Counted from the stretch's first letter, positions 32,521 through 43,600 are shown. The stretch is DNA of 56,351 nucleotides from Acidobacteriaceae bacterium (GCA_003134815.1 PLCO01000002.1:1-56351), one strand, 5' to 3'. The notes: a model not told the origin generated them from the letters alone. A program made the numbers and translations.

Positions 32521-32714
32521 TTGGCCTCTCCCAATAGAAAAACGATTCTGCCAACACTCTACGCCCAGTAGCTGCGCAGCACGGCGATCGTCCGCTGAAA
32601 AGAGGCAGTCGATTTTTCATTCCCTATTTTTCATTCGCTGAGGCGGTCTCGGCGGAGCGGAACGCGGGAGCGATCCGGCTCCGCCCGGCGCAGCGAGGCA
32701 GGCCCGTCGAAGAT

Positions 32715-33506
32715 CTAGCGGACAAGCTCAGCAACCACTTCGACCTGTTGGCTCCGTGTAGTGCCCGGAAGATCGAGCGACCAAAGGGTGAGCGGCTTGC
32801 CGTGTGAAAGTTGCGATGACTCATCGAAAACAGTCTGGCGAACGACGGGATCCTGCGCAGTGCCCACGGATTTTTTTTCCGCAAGGCTCGATTCTTCGAT
32901 CTTGGTGTGCACGTTGAGAGAGTCCGGCGACCCGCTCACTTGTGCATTGATGCTCAGTCCGATGTCCTGATATTGCACTTGCGAGCCTGGGGGTTGGCCT
33001 TCGAATGTCCCGGTCACAATGGGCACGCGGCTGCCTTGCTTGAACGTCGACCTTTCACCCGATGTAACCAGCAAAGTGAATTGCTGCGACCCGATGTGAT
33101 TACCTCCATCGATGTCGGTGATCGTGTAAGTCAGGCGATAAAGCTTCCTCGGTTGGTCAAGATCAGCAACCAGCTTCTGGGCGATCTCCATCTCCTCCGC
33201 CGTGGCGCGAAGGGTGATGGCGCCCCGTGTTTGAATGCCAAAAATCTTCACCCCTGGCATCACATTGCGCAGAACAGTTTGAACGTCATTGAGGTCGTTT
33301 TGCTCAGAAGCATTGTTAAGGAAAATCGTCCGAACTGTTTCCGGGGCGGATGGCGCCGCGGGCTTGGCGTCACTCGGTAGTGTGTCTTCCGTTTTGGTTT
33401 GCGCGACTGTGCCTGGCGGCAAAATTACGGCAGCCAGCGCAACAACGGCGATGACAGCGGCCGGGGCTAACCCGCGTCCACGGGCTGCGATTCGATTCAA
33501 CTTCAT
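32715..33506 (-). CDS. Exported secretin-N-domain-like protein
   Basis: The start is placed at ATG 33506 (MKLNRIAARGRGLAPAAVIA) with GAGGGA upstream; the protein is 263 residues with a signal peptide. Residues about 60-130 have the secretin/NolW pattern (DVQTVLRNVMPGVKIFGIQT followed by EEMEIAQKLVADLDQPRKLY). The following strands (QQFTLLVTSGERSTFKQGSR) recall the entry of a secretin domain but stop well short of a pore. It may be a lone periplasmic scaffold. No type II, III or IV secretion or pilus genes are adjacent. Confidence 0.7.
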   Translation of the reverse strand: MKLNRIAARGRGLAPAAVIAVVALAAVILPPGTVAQTKTEDTLPSDAKPAAPSAPETVRTIFLNNASEQNDLNDVQTVLRNVMPGVKIFGIQTRGAITLRATAEEMEIAQKLVADLDQPRKLYRLTYTITDIDGGNHIGSQQFTLLVTSGERSTFKQGSRVPIVTGTFEGQPPGSQVQYQDIGLSINAQVSGSPDSLNVHTKIEESSLAEKKSVGTAQDPVVRQTVFDESSQLSHGKPLTLWSLDLPGTTRSQQVEVVAELVR

Positions 33507-33782
33507 AGTTCCCTCCTCAAGGCTGTTCCGAAGAACAACGCGTTGTGTGTCTGAATTGTTCCCAGAGCATCTTCTATCCACACAGACGACCAGCCCGTGA
33601 TTCCGCTCAATAATTTGTCCGCTCGGCCCGAAACCCAACCGTCATCGTGGGGAATTTCCGGCGCCACATCGCAGCCAGTCGGTCAGTCTTACGTTAAATA
33701 TCGCGCTTCGGCTTGCCGATCCGAGCCCGGTGTTGCAGTATGAACTTTGCGGCGATCGGAGTCGCCGTTCACGGAGACAACC

Positions 33783-35189
33783 ATGTCCACTGCGATCAAA
33801 TTTGGCACTTCGGGATGGCGGGCCATTGTGGCCGACGAGTTTACCGTCGCCAATATTCGCCTGGCGGTGGCGGGAATAGCCGCCTATGTAAAAACCCTTC
33901 CTGCACCGCATCGCGTGCTCGTCGGACGCGATCCGCGTTTCCTCGGCGAAAGCTTTGTAAGTGAAGCGGCGCGTGTGCTCTCAGCCGCGGGCGTCACGCC
34001 AATCGTGATTCCCAAGGCTGCCCCCACTCCGGCAATCGCTTATGCCGTCCGCACGCTCAAGACTTCCGGCGCCATCAACTTCACCGCTTCGCACAATCCT
34101 CCGGAGTACAACGGCATCAAGTACTCCACGCCCGACGGCGCGCCGGCATTGCCTGAAGCCACGAAACAGATTGAAGCTGCAATCGAGAAAATCGCCGGCA
34201 GCGGAGGCGGCGGCATTCCGAGCCCTTCCGTGGAAGATTTCGAGACCGCCGACGTGAAGCCCGCATTCCTCAACCGCCTCGCCGAGTTGGTCGATCTCAA
34301 GGCCATCGCGAAGTCGGGCATCAAAGTCGTCTACGATCCGTTCTGGGGTGCGGGGCGCGGCTATCCCTGCCACTTGCTCCGCCAGGCCGGCGTTACTGTC
34401 GAAACCGTGCATGACTACCGCGACGTGCTCTTCGGCGGCCACGCGCCGGAGCCTGACGATCATTTGCTCGGCGACGCCAAAAAGAAAATGAAAGAGATCG
34501 GCGCGGCCCTCGTCATCGCCACCGACGGCGACGCGGATCGCTTCGGCATCGTCGACAGCGACGGCGCCTTCATCCAGCCCAACTACGTCATCGCGTTGCT
34601 CTTTGACTATCTTGTTGAAACGCGCGGCTGGAAGAACGGCGTCGCTAAGAGCGTGGCCACCACCAATCTGGTCAACGCGCTCGCCGAATACCACAAGGTT
34701 CCGCTCTACGAAACGCCAGTGGGCTTCAAATACATCGGCGCCCTCATCGACCAGGACAAAATCGCCATCGGCGGCGAGGAGTCCGCCGGACTCACCATTC
34801 GCGGCCACGTCCCGGAAAAAGACGGCATCATCGCCGGCCTGCTCGTTGCGGAGATGGTTGCCGTGCGCGGCACGAGCCTCGGGGCCCAATTAGAGACGCT
34901 CTTTGGCAAGGTTGGTTCCTATTACCCTGTTCGCGAGAACTTCCACTTGACCGCGGACCAGAAAGCCGCGTTCACTGAGAAGTTGAAGGCCGATCCGACG
35001 GAGTTGAACGGGCGCAAGGTCATCCAGGTCGTCCGTACCGACGGGCTCAAGCTGATTCTGGACGACGGCTCGTGGGTTTGCTATCGCCTTTCGGGAACCG
35101 AACCGGTTGTCAGGGCCTACACTGAAACGCGCAATGAGCAGGATATGCAGGCGCTGCGTTCGGCAGCCGAGAAATTTGTGCTGAGCTAA
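33783..35189 (+). CDS. Phosphoglucomutase/phosphomannomutase family enzyme
   Basis: The start is ATG 33783 (MSTAIKFGTSGWRAIVADEF) with GGAGACAACC ahead; 468 residues. It is an alpha-D-phosphohexomutase: active-site serine S103 in TASHNPPEYNGIK, metal loop DGDADRFG, sugar-binding GGEESAGL and phosphate-binding RLSGTEPVVRAY are all intact. It interconverts hexose 1- and 6-phosphates. Whether glucose, mannose or glucosamine is preferred cannot be read from the motifs. The ftsB-like gene follows 50 bases later. Confidence 0.94.
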   Translation: MSTAIKFGTSGWRAIVADEFTVANIRLAVAGIAAYVKTLPAPHRVLVGRDPRFLGESFVSEAARVLSAAGVTPIVIPKAAPTPAIAYAVRTLKTSGAINFTASHNPPEYNGIKYSTPDGAPALPEATKQIEAAIEKIAGSGGGGIPSPSVEDFETADVKPAFLNRLAELVDLKAIAKSGIKVVYDPFWGAGRGYPCHLLRQAGVTVETVHDYRDVLFGGHAPEPDDHLLGDAKKKMKEIGAALVIATDGDADRFGIVDSDGAFIQPNYVIALLFDYLVETRGWKNGVAKSVATTNLVNALAEYHKVPLYETPVGFKYIGALIDQDKIAIGGEESAGLTIRGHVPEKDGIIAGLLVAEMVAVRGTSLGAQLETLFGKVGSYYPVRENFHLTADQKAAFTEKLKADPTELNGRKVIQVVRTDGLKLILDDGSWVCYRLSGTEPVVRAYTETRNEQDMQALRSAAEKFVLS

Positions 35190-35239
35190 GTCCTGGCTCT
35201 AAGGTCTAATCGCAGGCCGCAAGCAAGAATTGAGATTTG

Positions 35240-35632
35240 ATGCCGGAAAAGAATAAGACACAAACACCGGGTGACAGGTTTGTCACGCTGCGCAAATGGG
35301 CGCTCGGTTGGACGCTGCGCCTTTGGCGGCCAGTCGGGACCGTGGTCGCCGTCATTCTGGCGCTCCTGGTCACGTGGCATGTGATCTACGGCACGCACGG
35401 CTTATCGATATGGCAGCATAAGCGCGCCGAAGACCGCGCCTTGCGGCAGGAGATCAAGGATCTTCAGCAGGAAAATGCGCAGATGCGCCAGCAGATCGAC
35501 CACCTGAATTCAGACCCCGACGCCATCGAGCGCGAGGCGCGCGAGAAACTGCACTACGCCAGGCCCGGCGAGATCATCTACACTCTTCCAGATCATACCC
35601 AGACGCAACAACAAACAACGCCGGCCCCGTAA
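35240..35632 (+). CDS. ftsB: FtsB/DivIC-family septum formation protein
   Basis: This 130-residue single-pass protein starts at ATG 35240. An N-terminal cytoplasmic segment of about 33 residues is followed by a membrane helix (VGTVVAVILALLVTWHVIYG), a coiled coil (RALRQEIKDLQQENAQMRQQ) and the family-typical box ARPGEIIYTLPD. Septum-initiator proteins of this kind form part of the FtsQLB divisome subcomplex. It lies right after the phosphohexomutase gene. The Q/T-rich C-terminal tail is not conserved in the family. Confidence 0.87.
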   Translation: MPEKNKTQTPGDRFVTLRKWALGWTLRLWRPVGTVVAVILALLVTWHVIYGTHGLSIWQHKRAEDRALRQEIKDLQQENAQMRQQIDHLNSDPDAIEREAREKLHYARPGEIIYTLPDHTQTQQQTTPAP

Positions 35633-35790
35633 CGCTTCCTGCATTCGCGCGGAGTGCACTTGGGAGCATCGCACGACCCCGTTAGACCAGCCCGCGTCGG
35701 GCGATTCCAGTGCATCGCAGTGCTTTGACGGCTGCTGGGGAATCGCATTGCAGCGGATTTAGGACTCGGCAACTAGCTTTGAGGTGATCG

Positions 35791-38763
35791 ATGACGAAAC
35801 CATGCAAAGGCTCTCACTTGGCAGTGATGTTTTTGTTCGCAGCGGCCGTGGTTACTCCCCTCGTGGGCCAAACATGGCAACAGCAATATTGCACGGCGCC
35901 GACAACTCCGCCGGGTATGCAAAAGTGCATTAACAAGTGCCTCACTGGCTATCATTCAGACGGGCCGCTGTACACTCCGGGCTCCCAGCAGAACCCCAAT
36001 CAGCCTGAACCTCTTTGCAAGTGTGTCTTGAACAGCAAGACACCGCTTATTCCTGCGACGCAATCCGCTGTGCACATACACAGCGTTGATCTTGGCTACC
36101 CTAGCTACCAGGAGATCATTGTCGATTCCGGGCCTCCTTATGAAGACACAACCGGCAACACCGTACCGGACCAGCCGGTGGTCAGTGCGGGAGAGCAGAT
36201 CGCACTGACCGGCTGTAACTTCGGGCAAGCTGGGACACTGGGAATTCTGAATACAGCCGGCGATATGAGTTCGTTTCCGGTGGCGCCCACAAACAATACG
36301 CCGCAGCCCTGGAGCGATACCCAGATCAGGATGACAGTGCCGGCTGCACTTGCGTCGCAGCCTTGGGGTGCTGCAGGCAGTGTGGTGGCCCAGGGATTGC
36401 TGGAAGTAGAGGCCAAACTGGGTAACAGCAACGAGGTCACATTCCTCGTCAGTTGCCCACAACCCGCCGTGGCAAACGCCACACCGGCATCGACAACGCC
36501 TGGAGGAACGGTTCAGATCAGGGGCTGCGGATTGACCGGGTCGAACGGCAGGACGAGCACGGTTACTCTACAAAGCACAGGAACGGTTATCAGTACGCAA
36601 AGCGGCCCCGCGCCGGAGAGCATCGCGGTTACGTCTGTCAGCTCCGCGACCAATACAGGAATCACTTTTCAGGTGCCGGCATCAGCACCAACAGGCACTT
36701 ATAACATTGCGGTCGACGGAACGGCCAGCACTGTGCCTATTTCCGTGGTTGCGGCGAGCAGTCCAAGCCTTGGAACGTCGGCGGCATTTGCAGTGGGCAG
36801 TTACGATCCACAAGCGCAACAGTTCAACGCCTCAGGCAATGTTTTTCAGTACACTTTCTTCCCTTTGACCGCAGTGACGACGGGGATTTCGCCCCCAGCG
36901 CCGCAGGTTTGGGCTTCGTTGAACACGGCGGCCACGGTGCCCGTGTTGGTGGCGAATGACCGCAACAACAGCAATGCAGCGCTGCCAGTGCCACTGGAAG
37001 TGTGGCAGGATCAGGTGCCCGTGCAATGCGACCCGCACGGCCCGGCAGATACCAGTCCCGACGGCAACGCGGGACATTGGGTTGAGGTGGCGAACCCGCC
37101 GCAGGTGGCCGCTGGAACCGGAGAGACCAGCATCTCGGTCCCAGTAACGCTGAATCCTGGCGTGAATTATGTGACCCTCGGCGGCCAGACCGGGATTTCA
37201 AACTACGGAACGGAAGCGGCTGAAAACTGCACTGGGTGCAGTAACCAAATTCACCAGGCTGCTGCTGCTTTCACGTGCAATACGACCGCGGCACCCTACA
37301 CCAACGCCAATAGTTCATCCTCTGCCTACCCGAATAACATGATCGGGCAGTGGGTTCAGGAGATCGACGTGTTACCCATGTACACGGTAACTCTGGATGC
37401 AGTGCCTTACTCGATTCTGTACGAACCGCCCGGCAATCAAAGTACGTCCAACGTAAACCAAGCGGTTACTACAACGACTCTATACAAAATAGGCGGGGGA
37501 ACAAAAACAAGTAACAGTGCAAGCGATGCCAATGAAACCTGCTGGGCGCTTTCATTGGCGGTTGCGGGTGTAGGTCCCTCCACTCAGAACTGTAACTCGC
37601 AAACCATCGGATCCTCCTCAGACTTTGCGGGTCAATGGACAGGGTCAACGCTGTATTCGCTGACAAGCACCTCCAGTTGGCCCATTGGCAAAGTAACATC
37701 GCTGGTGCCCTCGCCCGATCCAAGCTGGCCGGGGAGTTACAGCGCCTGGGGCGATACTTATGCCAATGAGCCTTTCTGGTACGACGGATTTGTCTTCCTG
37801 CTGAATCCGCAATATGCGGTGTACAACAATGCCGGGACTGCGGAGTTTATGCTCACGCCCCAGGGTAATACTCAGCTGACAACTGCGCCCGTGACGGTGG
37901 CTTTTCTGGCAGCGTGCGCGGCCGGGCTGAAGTCGCCCACCGGGCCTGGGTTTCCGGCACAGGGCAATCCCTGCGCTCTGGGCAATAACATTAGCCTGAC
38001 TTCTCAAGAGGCGCTGAACGCGCTGAACTTGGATCCCTTTTATCCCGGCGGGCAAAGCACCGATCCGACCCAGGGTTGCACCGGCTCAACCTGCCGCGTT
38101 CAGCCTGTCGCCGATTCAACGTCCTGCTGTTATCAGGAGGACACTCTAAATCCTGTCGGCATTCAATACACACTGTCGACGCAGCACACTTCGGAGACAG
38201 ATACCAACGTTGCCTATACCGCGACGGGATCGAACGTGCAGAAGACAACAGTAAGTGTGGCCGCGAAGGAGTCTGGGCCGTTGTCACTGGGCCCGTCGGG
38301 TGGAACGCTGACTGGCAATGCGAATGGGAGCGTTCAGCAAACTTCCACGCAGACGCAAGGCGTGGGTATCACCGTCAACTATCTTTCAGCGACAATTCTC
38401 ACCTCGCAACAAAGCACGGGAGTTCAGGTTACACTGCTGGATTTGGACAATACCTTTCCACCAGGAGCCACCGCCAGCAAGATCTTGTGCCAGCAGTGTC
38501 ATGCCCCACTCCTTCCCCCGCCTTACGCGCCGTTTACCGTGGATGTTTATCAGGACAGCCTGTTTGGCACTCTACTGTTCCGCACGCCAGGCGCACCGCC
38601 GGCTCCGGCAGGCGTCACGGCTCAAGCGGAGATCAGGAAACTGTTGCCGACGATCATGCAGCAACAGCAACCGTTCCTCATTGAACGCAAAGTGTATGCG
38701 GCTCCGCCAAGGCTGATGATCCCGAAGGCGCAGATCGAGCAGAACTCACCTTCGGCTAAGTAG
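35791..38763 (+). CDS. Large exported protein with IPT/TIG-like domains, function unknown
   Basis: This 990-residue protein begins with a signal peptide (HLAVMFLFAAAVVTPLVGQT). A Cys-containing segment at residues 34-78 (C-x11-C-x3-C, then C-x-C) is followed by immunoglobulin-like modules in the IPT/TIG style (VSAGEQIALTGCNFGQAG, ASTTPGGTVQIRGCGL). The body is rich in S, T, N, Q, P and G, as in surface-exposed proteins. Further cysteines occur in pairs (NCTGCSN, STSCCYQED), and near the C-terminus there is a C-x-x-C-H motif in ILCQQCHAPLLPP. I do not recognise the full family. It stands alone, with no operon partner. Confidence 0.75.
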   Translation: MTKPCKGSHLAVMFLFAAAVVTPLVGQTWQQQYCTAPTTPPGMQKCINKCLTGYHSDGPLYTPGSQQNPNQPEPLCKCVLNSKTPLIPATQSAVHIHSVDLGYPSYQEIIVDSGPPYEDTTGNTVPDQPVVSAGEQIALTGCNFGQAGTLGILNTAGDMSSFPVAPTNNTPQPWSDTQIRMTVPAALASQPWGAAGSVVAQGLLEVEAKLGNSNEVTFLVSCPQPAVANATPASTTPGGTVQIRGCGLTGSNGRTSTVTLQSTGTVISTQSGPAPESIAVTSVSSATNTGITFQVPASAPTGTYNIAVDGTASTVPISVVAASSPSLGTSAAFAVGSYDPQAQQFNASGNVFQYTFFPLTAVTTGISPPAPQVWASLNTAATVPVLVANDRNNSNAALPVPLEVWQDQVPVQCDPHGPADTSPDGNAGHWVEVANPPQVAAGTGETSISVPVTLNPGVNYVTLGGQTGISNYGTEAAENCTGCSNQIHQAAAAFTCNTTAAPYTNANSSSSAYPNNMIGQWVQEIDVLPMYTVTLDAVPYSILYEPPGNQSTSNVNQAVTTTTLYKIGGGTKTSNSASDANETCWALSLAVAGVGPSTQNCNSQTIGSSSDFAGQWTGSTLYSLTSTSSWPIGKVTSLVPSPDPSWPGSYSAWGDTYANEPFWYDGFVFLLNPQYAVYNNAGTAEFMLTPQGNTQLTTAPVTVAFLAACAAGLKSPTGPGFPAQGNPCALGNNISLTSQEALNALNLDPFYPGGQSTDPTQGCTGSTCRVQPVADSTSCCYQEDTLNPVGIQYTLSTQHTSETDTNVAYTATGSNVQKTTVSVAAKESGPLSLGPSGGTLTGNANGSVQQTSTQTQGVGITVNYLSATILTSQQSTGVQVTLLDLDNTFPPGATASKILCQQCHAPLLPPPYAPFTVDVYQDSLFGTLLFRTPGAPPAPAGVTAQAEIRKLLPTIMQQQQPFLIERKVYAAPPRLMIPKAQIEQNSPSAK

Positions 38764-38856
38764 GCGGGAATGAATTTAAATCGGCGGCGGACGCGGATGT
38801 CTTAAGTATTTACGGCGGTTCTCCTGCAGCTATGTGCCATTTCTGACGTATTTCAG

Positions 38857-38885
38857 AGCGGCTTTTTCTTGTTGAAAGAGCCGCT
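38857..38885. terminator. Stem-loop in the convergent gap before the porin gene
   Basis: A 12-base stem (AGCGGCTTTTTC pairing with GAAAGAGCCGCT, one G-T wobble) encloses a TTGTT loop. It sits between two convergent genes, where a bidirectional terminator is expected. The T-run is inside the stem rather than after it, so terminator function is not certain. The hairpin at 54855-54881 starts with the same GAGCGGCTTTTTC. Confidence 0.5.
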
Positions 38886-38961
38886 TAGAGATCGTGCTTT
38901 GATCTACACATGCAGGAGAATCGCTTTAGCGAAGGAATTGCCAAACCCTTGGTTCCTGCTC

Positions 38962-40515
38962 TTAGAAATCGATGTGCGCTCGCACCGTCGTCACATACAC
39001 TGGCCCGCGGTCGGTGTTGTAGCCGGGATGCGCAATCTCCGTTCCGCCGAAGGTCCCAAACAATCCCCGCCAGATGTGCGCGTTGTAATACCACTCCAGA
39101 ATGTCCTCGCGTCCGTAGCGCAAATTGCCGTCGCCCAGCAGGAAACCCAGCCCGCCGTAGTGCAGGTAGTTCTGGTGGTCGCGCTTGATTGCATTCGAGA
39201 CAAACGCCGCGCCCACTTTATCGTTGAGCCGGTGCCAGCTCTGCCCCTTGTAGTCGCCTCCGAATGAAATTGTCTGCCCCACTTCGGTGTACGCAAATGA
39301 CTCGTGCCGGTCGTCGTTCCAGCCAAACCGCGCAAACAGCCGCAAGCTGTCCGTCACTTCCTGCTCGGTATTCAGCCCAAAGCCGTATTTCACCGCGCCA
39401 AATTGCCTGGTCTTTGTAATGTCCGGCGACGACACTTGGCCGTTGAGGTATTGGTCTACTGACTCCCGGTAGTCGCCCATGTGTGCATGGTTCAGGTAGC
39501 TCAACACACGCACCGCTCCTACGCGCTTTGGGTTAAGCAGCGGCGCAAAAAGCCCTTTCCGGACTTCGAACTCCCAGTTCTGGCCATTCGCGCGGCTGAA
39601 GGCCCAATCGAGGTCAACGCCGTTTGCAACGGTTGGCATCGCCGCGAAACCATAGCGCGCCGACCAGATGCGGTCGTCATACTCCAGAATTCCGGCCACG
39701 GTATAGCCACGCGTATCGGCTGCGTAATCCCACGCGCCATTATTCACGATCGTCCAGTTGGTGAATTGCAGGTGGCTGTCCGAGCCAACGTTGTTCACGT
39801 CGAAGACGTCGGGCAGGCTCATCTTTCCCACGCGGATTTCGAAGCGCCGCACCGGCACCTTGCTCGCCAGCGCAAACGGACCTCTGTCCTGGTCCGTCAT
39901 CTCATCCGTCAGGCCCACAATCTGATGAATCTCTCCACGCGCCAGATACGGGCTAATGCCAAGAGTAGGGTCGCGCACAACGTCAACGTTGGTTTCGCCC
40001 GCCAGCCCCAGCGCCTGTGAAATGCCGCGCCCTCCGGCATTCTCAAAGTTCACAATCAAGTCGGTGTTGTAGCGCGAGTTTGCGAACAATTGATAGCCGA
40101 GATAGAGCGTCGCTACCTCTGACGCTTTGGTCTCGAAATCGTCGATCAGGCTGTTCGGGCCCTCGTAAGGCGAACGAAAGTGCCCGTGCATCTGGAAAAT
40201 GCTGTTGGCCTGGCCCGAAACCCAGTAGCGTCCGCTCGCAGAGTGCGGCGCCATGGTGAGTATGGGCGCATCTTCGTTCTGGCCATCGGTTTTCGCGTTG
40301 GCAGACGACGGATCGCCAGCTTTATTCGTGTCGCTATTCTCTTGCCGCGCCGGTAGCGGCGGCGCCGCTATTTGCTGAGCAATCTGCTGCTCCGGTGCGT
40401 CCGGCAAATCGCTCCGCGTCTGCCCTCCGGCAAAGGCCGCGGTAAGCAGAAAGGTGCCAGATAGGACGAGCAACGCATACGAAAGCGAGTTGGATCTCCG
40501 GAGAGGCAAAATCAT
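38962..40515 (-). CDS. OprB-family carbohydrate-selective porin
   Basis: This 517-residue outer-membrane protein has a signal peptide (YALLVLSGTFLLTAAFAG) and a proline/glutamine-rich linker. A barrel domain follows, starting near YWVSGQANSIFQMHGHFRSP and ending with the strand VYVTTVRAHIDF and its terminal Phe. Segments such as VRRFEIRVGKMSLPDVFDVN and FARFGWNDDRHESFAYTEVG match the OprB pattern. The gene is divergent from the CsoR/RcnR-type regulator. Only 81 bases separate the start codons, with two perfect operators in between, so this porin may be under metal control. Confidence 0.85.
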   Translation of the reverse strand: MILPLRRSNSLSYALLVLSGTFLLTAAFAGGQTRSDLPDAPEQQIAQQIAAPPLPARQENSDTNKAGDPSSANAKTDGQNEDAPILTMAPHSASGRYWVSGQANSIFQMHGHFRSPYEGPNSLIDDFETKASEVATLYLGYQLFANSRYNTDLIVNFENAGGRGISQALGLAGETNVDVVRDPTLGISPYLARGEIHQIVGLTDEMTDQDRGPFALASKVPVRRFEIRVGKMSLPDVFDVNNVGSDSHLQFTNWTIVNNGAWDYAADTRGYTVAGILEYDDRIWSARYGFAAMPTVANGVDLDWAFSRANGQNWEFEVRKGLFAPLLNPKRVGAVRVLSYLNHAHMGDYRESVDQYLNGQVSSPDITKTRQFGAVKYGFGLNTEQEVTDSLRLFARFGWNDDRHESFAYTEVGQTISFGGDYKGQSWHRLNDKVGAAFVSNAIKRDHQNYLHYGGLGFLLGDGNLRYGREDILEWYYNAHIWRGLFGTFGGTEIAHPGYNTDRGPVYVTTVRAHIDF

Positions 40516-40534
40516 AATATGGATAGAGGGTGAC

Positions 40535-40553
40535 TATACCCCCACTGGGTATA
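40535..40553. promoter_or_regulatory. Operator 1, TATACCC-N5-GGGTATA
   Basis: A perfect 7-base inverted repeat around CCACT. A/T-rich outer arms with a C-tract and a facing G-tract are the kind of site bound by CsoR/RcnR-family tetramers. It lies between the divergent porin (start 40515) and regulator (start 40597) genes. Its centre is 22 bases from that of operator 2. Confidence 0.75.
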
Positions 40554-40557
40554 TACT

Positions 40558-40574
40558 ATACCCCGGATGGGTAT
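40558..40574. promoter_or_regulatory. Operator 2, ATACCC-N5-GGGTAT
   Basis: A second perfect inverted repeat with the same arms as operator 1 and spacer CGGAT. It sits 22 bases upstream of the regulator's chosen start codon, so binding there would be expected to block that promoter. The identical arms and equal spacers in both sites make chance very unlikely. Confidence 0.75.
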
Positions 40575-40596
40575 TGTTAAACAAAGGAAGAATTCC

Positions 40597-40869
40597 ATGG
40601 CTCTTCAGGAACGGGAACTATTGAAGCTCCTGCAGCGCATCCGCAGATTGCGCGGGCAGTTGGACGCAGTAGAGCGACTCGTCAAAGCAGATGAAGACTG
40701 TGGCGGGCAATTGATGCTGCTGGCCGCCGTACGCGGCGGCATCAACAGTCTGATGGGCGAAGTGCTCGAAACTCACATCCGTTTTCACCTGGTGGACGGC
40801 GCCAAAGAACAGATTGCGCCCGAGCTGGCCGAGGATCTTATCGACCTTGTACATGCCTACCTGAAATAA
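40597..40869 (+). CDS. CsoR/RcnR/FrmR-family metal-sensing repressor
   Basis: The start is ATG 40597 (AAAGGAAG 6-13 bases upstream), giving 90 residues. An earlier ATG at 40567 lies inside operator 2. The protein has the all-helical family form (LLQRIRRLRGQLDAVERLVK, CGGQLMLLAAVRGGINSLMG). With this start the ligand positions are C35, H60 and H64, the same numbering as the Ni/Co sensor RcnR. Residue 3 is Leu instead of the RcnR His, so the metal specificity may differ. FrmR (formaldehyde) and CsoR (Cu, which has C-H-C) are the alternatives. It very likely represses its own promoter through the two dyads. Confidence 0.9.
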   Translation: MALQERELLKLLQRIRRLRGQLDAVERLVKADEDCGGQLMLLAAVRGGINSLMGEVLETHIRFHLVDGAKEQIAPELAEDLIDLVHAYLK

Positions 40870-41148
40870 AGTCATTCTCCGGCCTGCGGCCTGCGGGTGC
40901 GTGCTTGAGGCTCGCCTGCGCAGCCTCTCGCTTATCGTATCGGCCCGGTTACAAGTGGATTGTGAATGCCGGTTGAATGATCGCAAATCCCAATCGCCGA
41001 ATCGCTGAAAGCGCACCCTCCGGACCACCGATAGCTCTCCTCCTGATAAAATGAATTCAGCCGCATTTTTCGGCGCATTGTTCTTTAATCCCCCAAACCA
41101 GCCCGCCGGCCTGAGCGGTCGGAATCACGCCAAGGAAAAACTCCCCCT

Positions 41149-42978
<1,830 letters not shown>

Positions 42979-43011
42979 CCAAGACAGTTGCCCGCACGAA
43001 TCAGACGGCTC

Positions 43012-43548
43012 ATGAGAGACGAAGTCAAAACGGAACGCCTTCTCCTCCGCCGCTGGCGTGACTCCGACCGCATTCCATTTCAAGCGATGAACGCCGATCC
43101 GCGCGTGATGGAGTTCATGCCCTCGCCGCTTTCACCCGACGAGTCTGACGCGTTGATAACTCGCGCTGAAAATCATTTTGAGCGCCACGGATTCGGACCC
43201 TTTGGCGTCGAACTGCCAGATGAAATCACGTTCGCCGGGTTCATCGGCCTCTCTGTTCCGAATTTTGACGCGCCCTTCATGCCCGCAGTTGAAATCGGCT
43301 GGCGGCTCGCATTCGATTTCTGGGGTCGCGGATTTGCGACTGAAGGCGCGCGCGCTGTGGTCCGCTACGCGTTTGAGGAATTGGGCCTCGACAGCATCGT
43401 TTCCTTCACAGTTCCTGAGAACCTGCGCTCCCGCCGCGTGATGGAAAAGCTCGGCATGACCCACGACCCTAATGACGATTTCGACCATCCACGCTTGCCG
43501 GAAGGCCATCCGCTCCGCCGCCACGTACTCTATCGCCTCGGCCCTTAA
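43012..43548 (+). CDS. GNAT acetyltransferase, RimJ/RimL type
   Basis: The start is put at ATG 43012 (MRDEVKTERLLLRRWRDSDR), 178 residues. An in-frame TTG eight codons earlier is less likely. The pattern is that of the RimJ/RimL-like GNAT enzymes: TERLLLRRW at the N-terminus, then PAVEIGWRLAFDFWGRGFAT followed by EGARAVV as the acetyl-CoA site, and NLRSRRVMEKLGM in the last third. It transfers an acetyl group to an amine, possibly a protein N-terminus. It follows typA by 33 bases and could be co-transcribed. Confidence 0.9.
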   Translation: MRDEVKTERLLLRRWRDSDRIPFQAMNADPRVMEFMPSPLSPDESDALITRAENHFERHGFGPFGVELPDEITFAGFIGLSVPNFDAPFMPAVEIGWRLAFDFWGRGFATEGARAVVRYAFEELGLDSIVSFTVPENLRSRRVMEKLGMTHDPNDDFDHPRLPEGHPLRRHVLYRLGP

Positions 43549-43600
43549 TGACGCTATTTCCATTGAGCGCGGCCGCCTGATTGGGTGTAATCTTTTCTTC

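Noticed and set aside
38484..38520. c-type cytochrome call from the single C-x-x-C-H motif
   Set aside because: One motif in a Cys-rich 990-residue surface protein is weak evidence. It is kept as a finding, not as an annotation.
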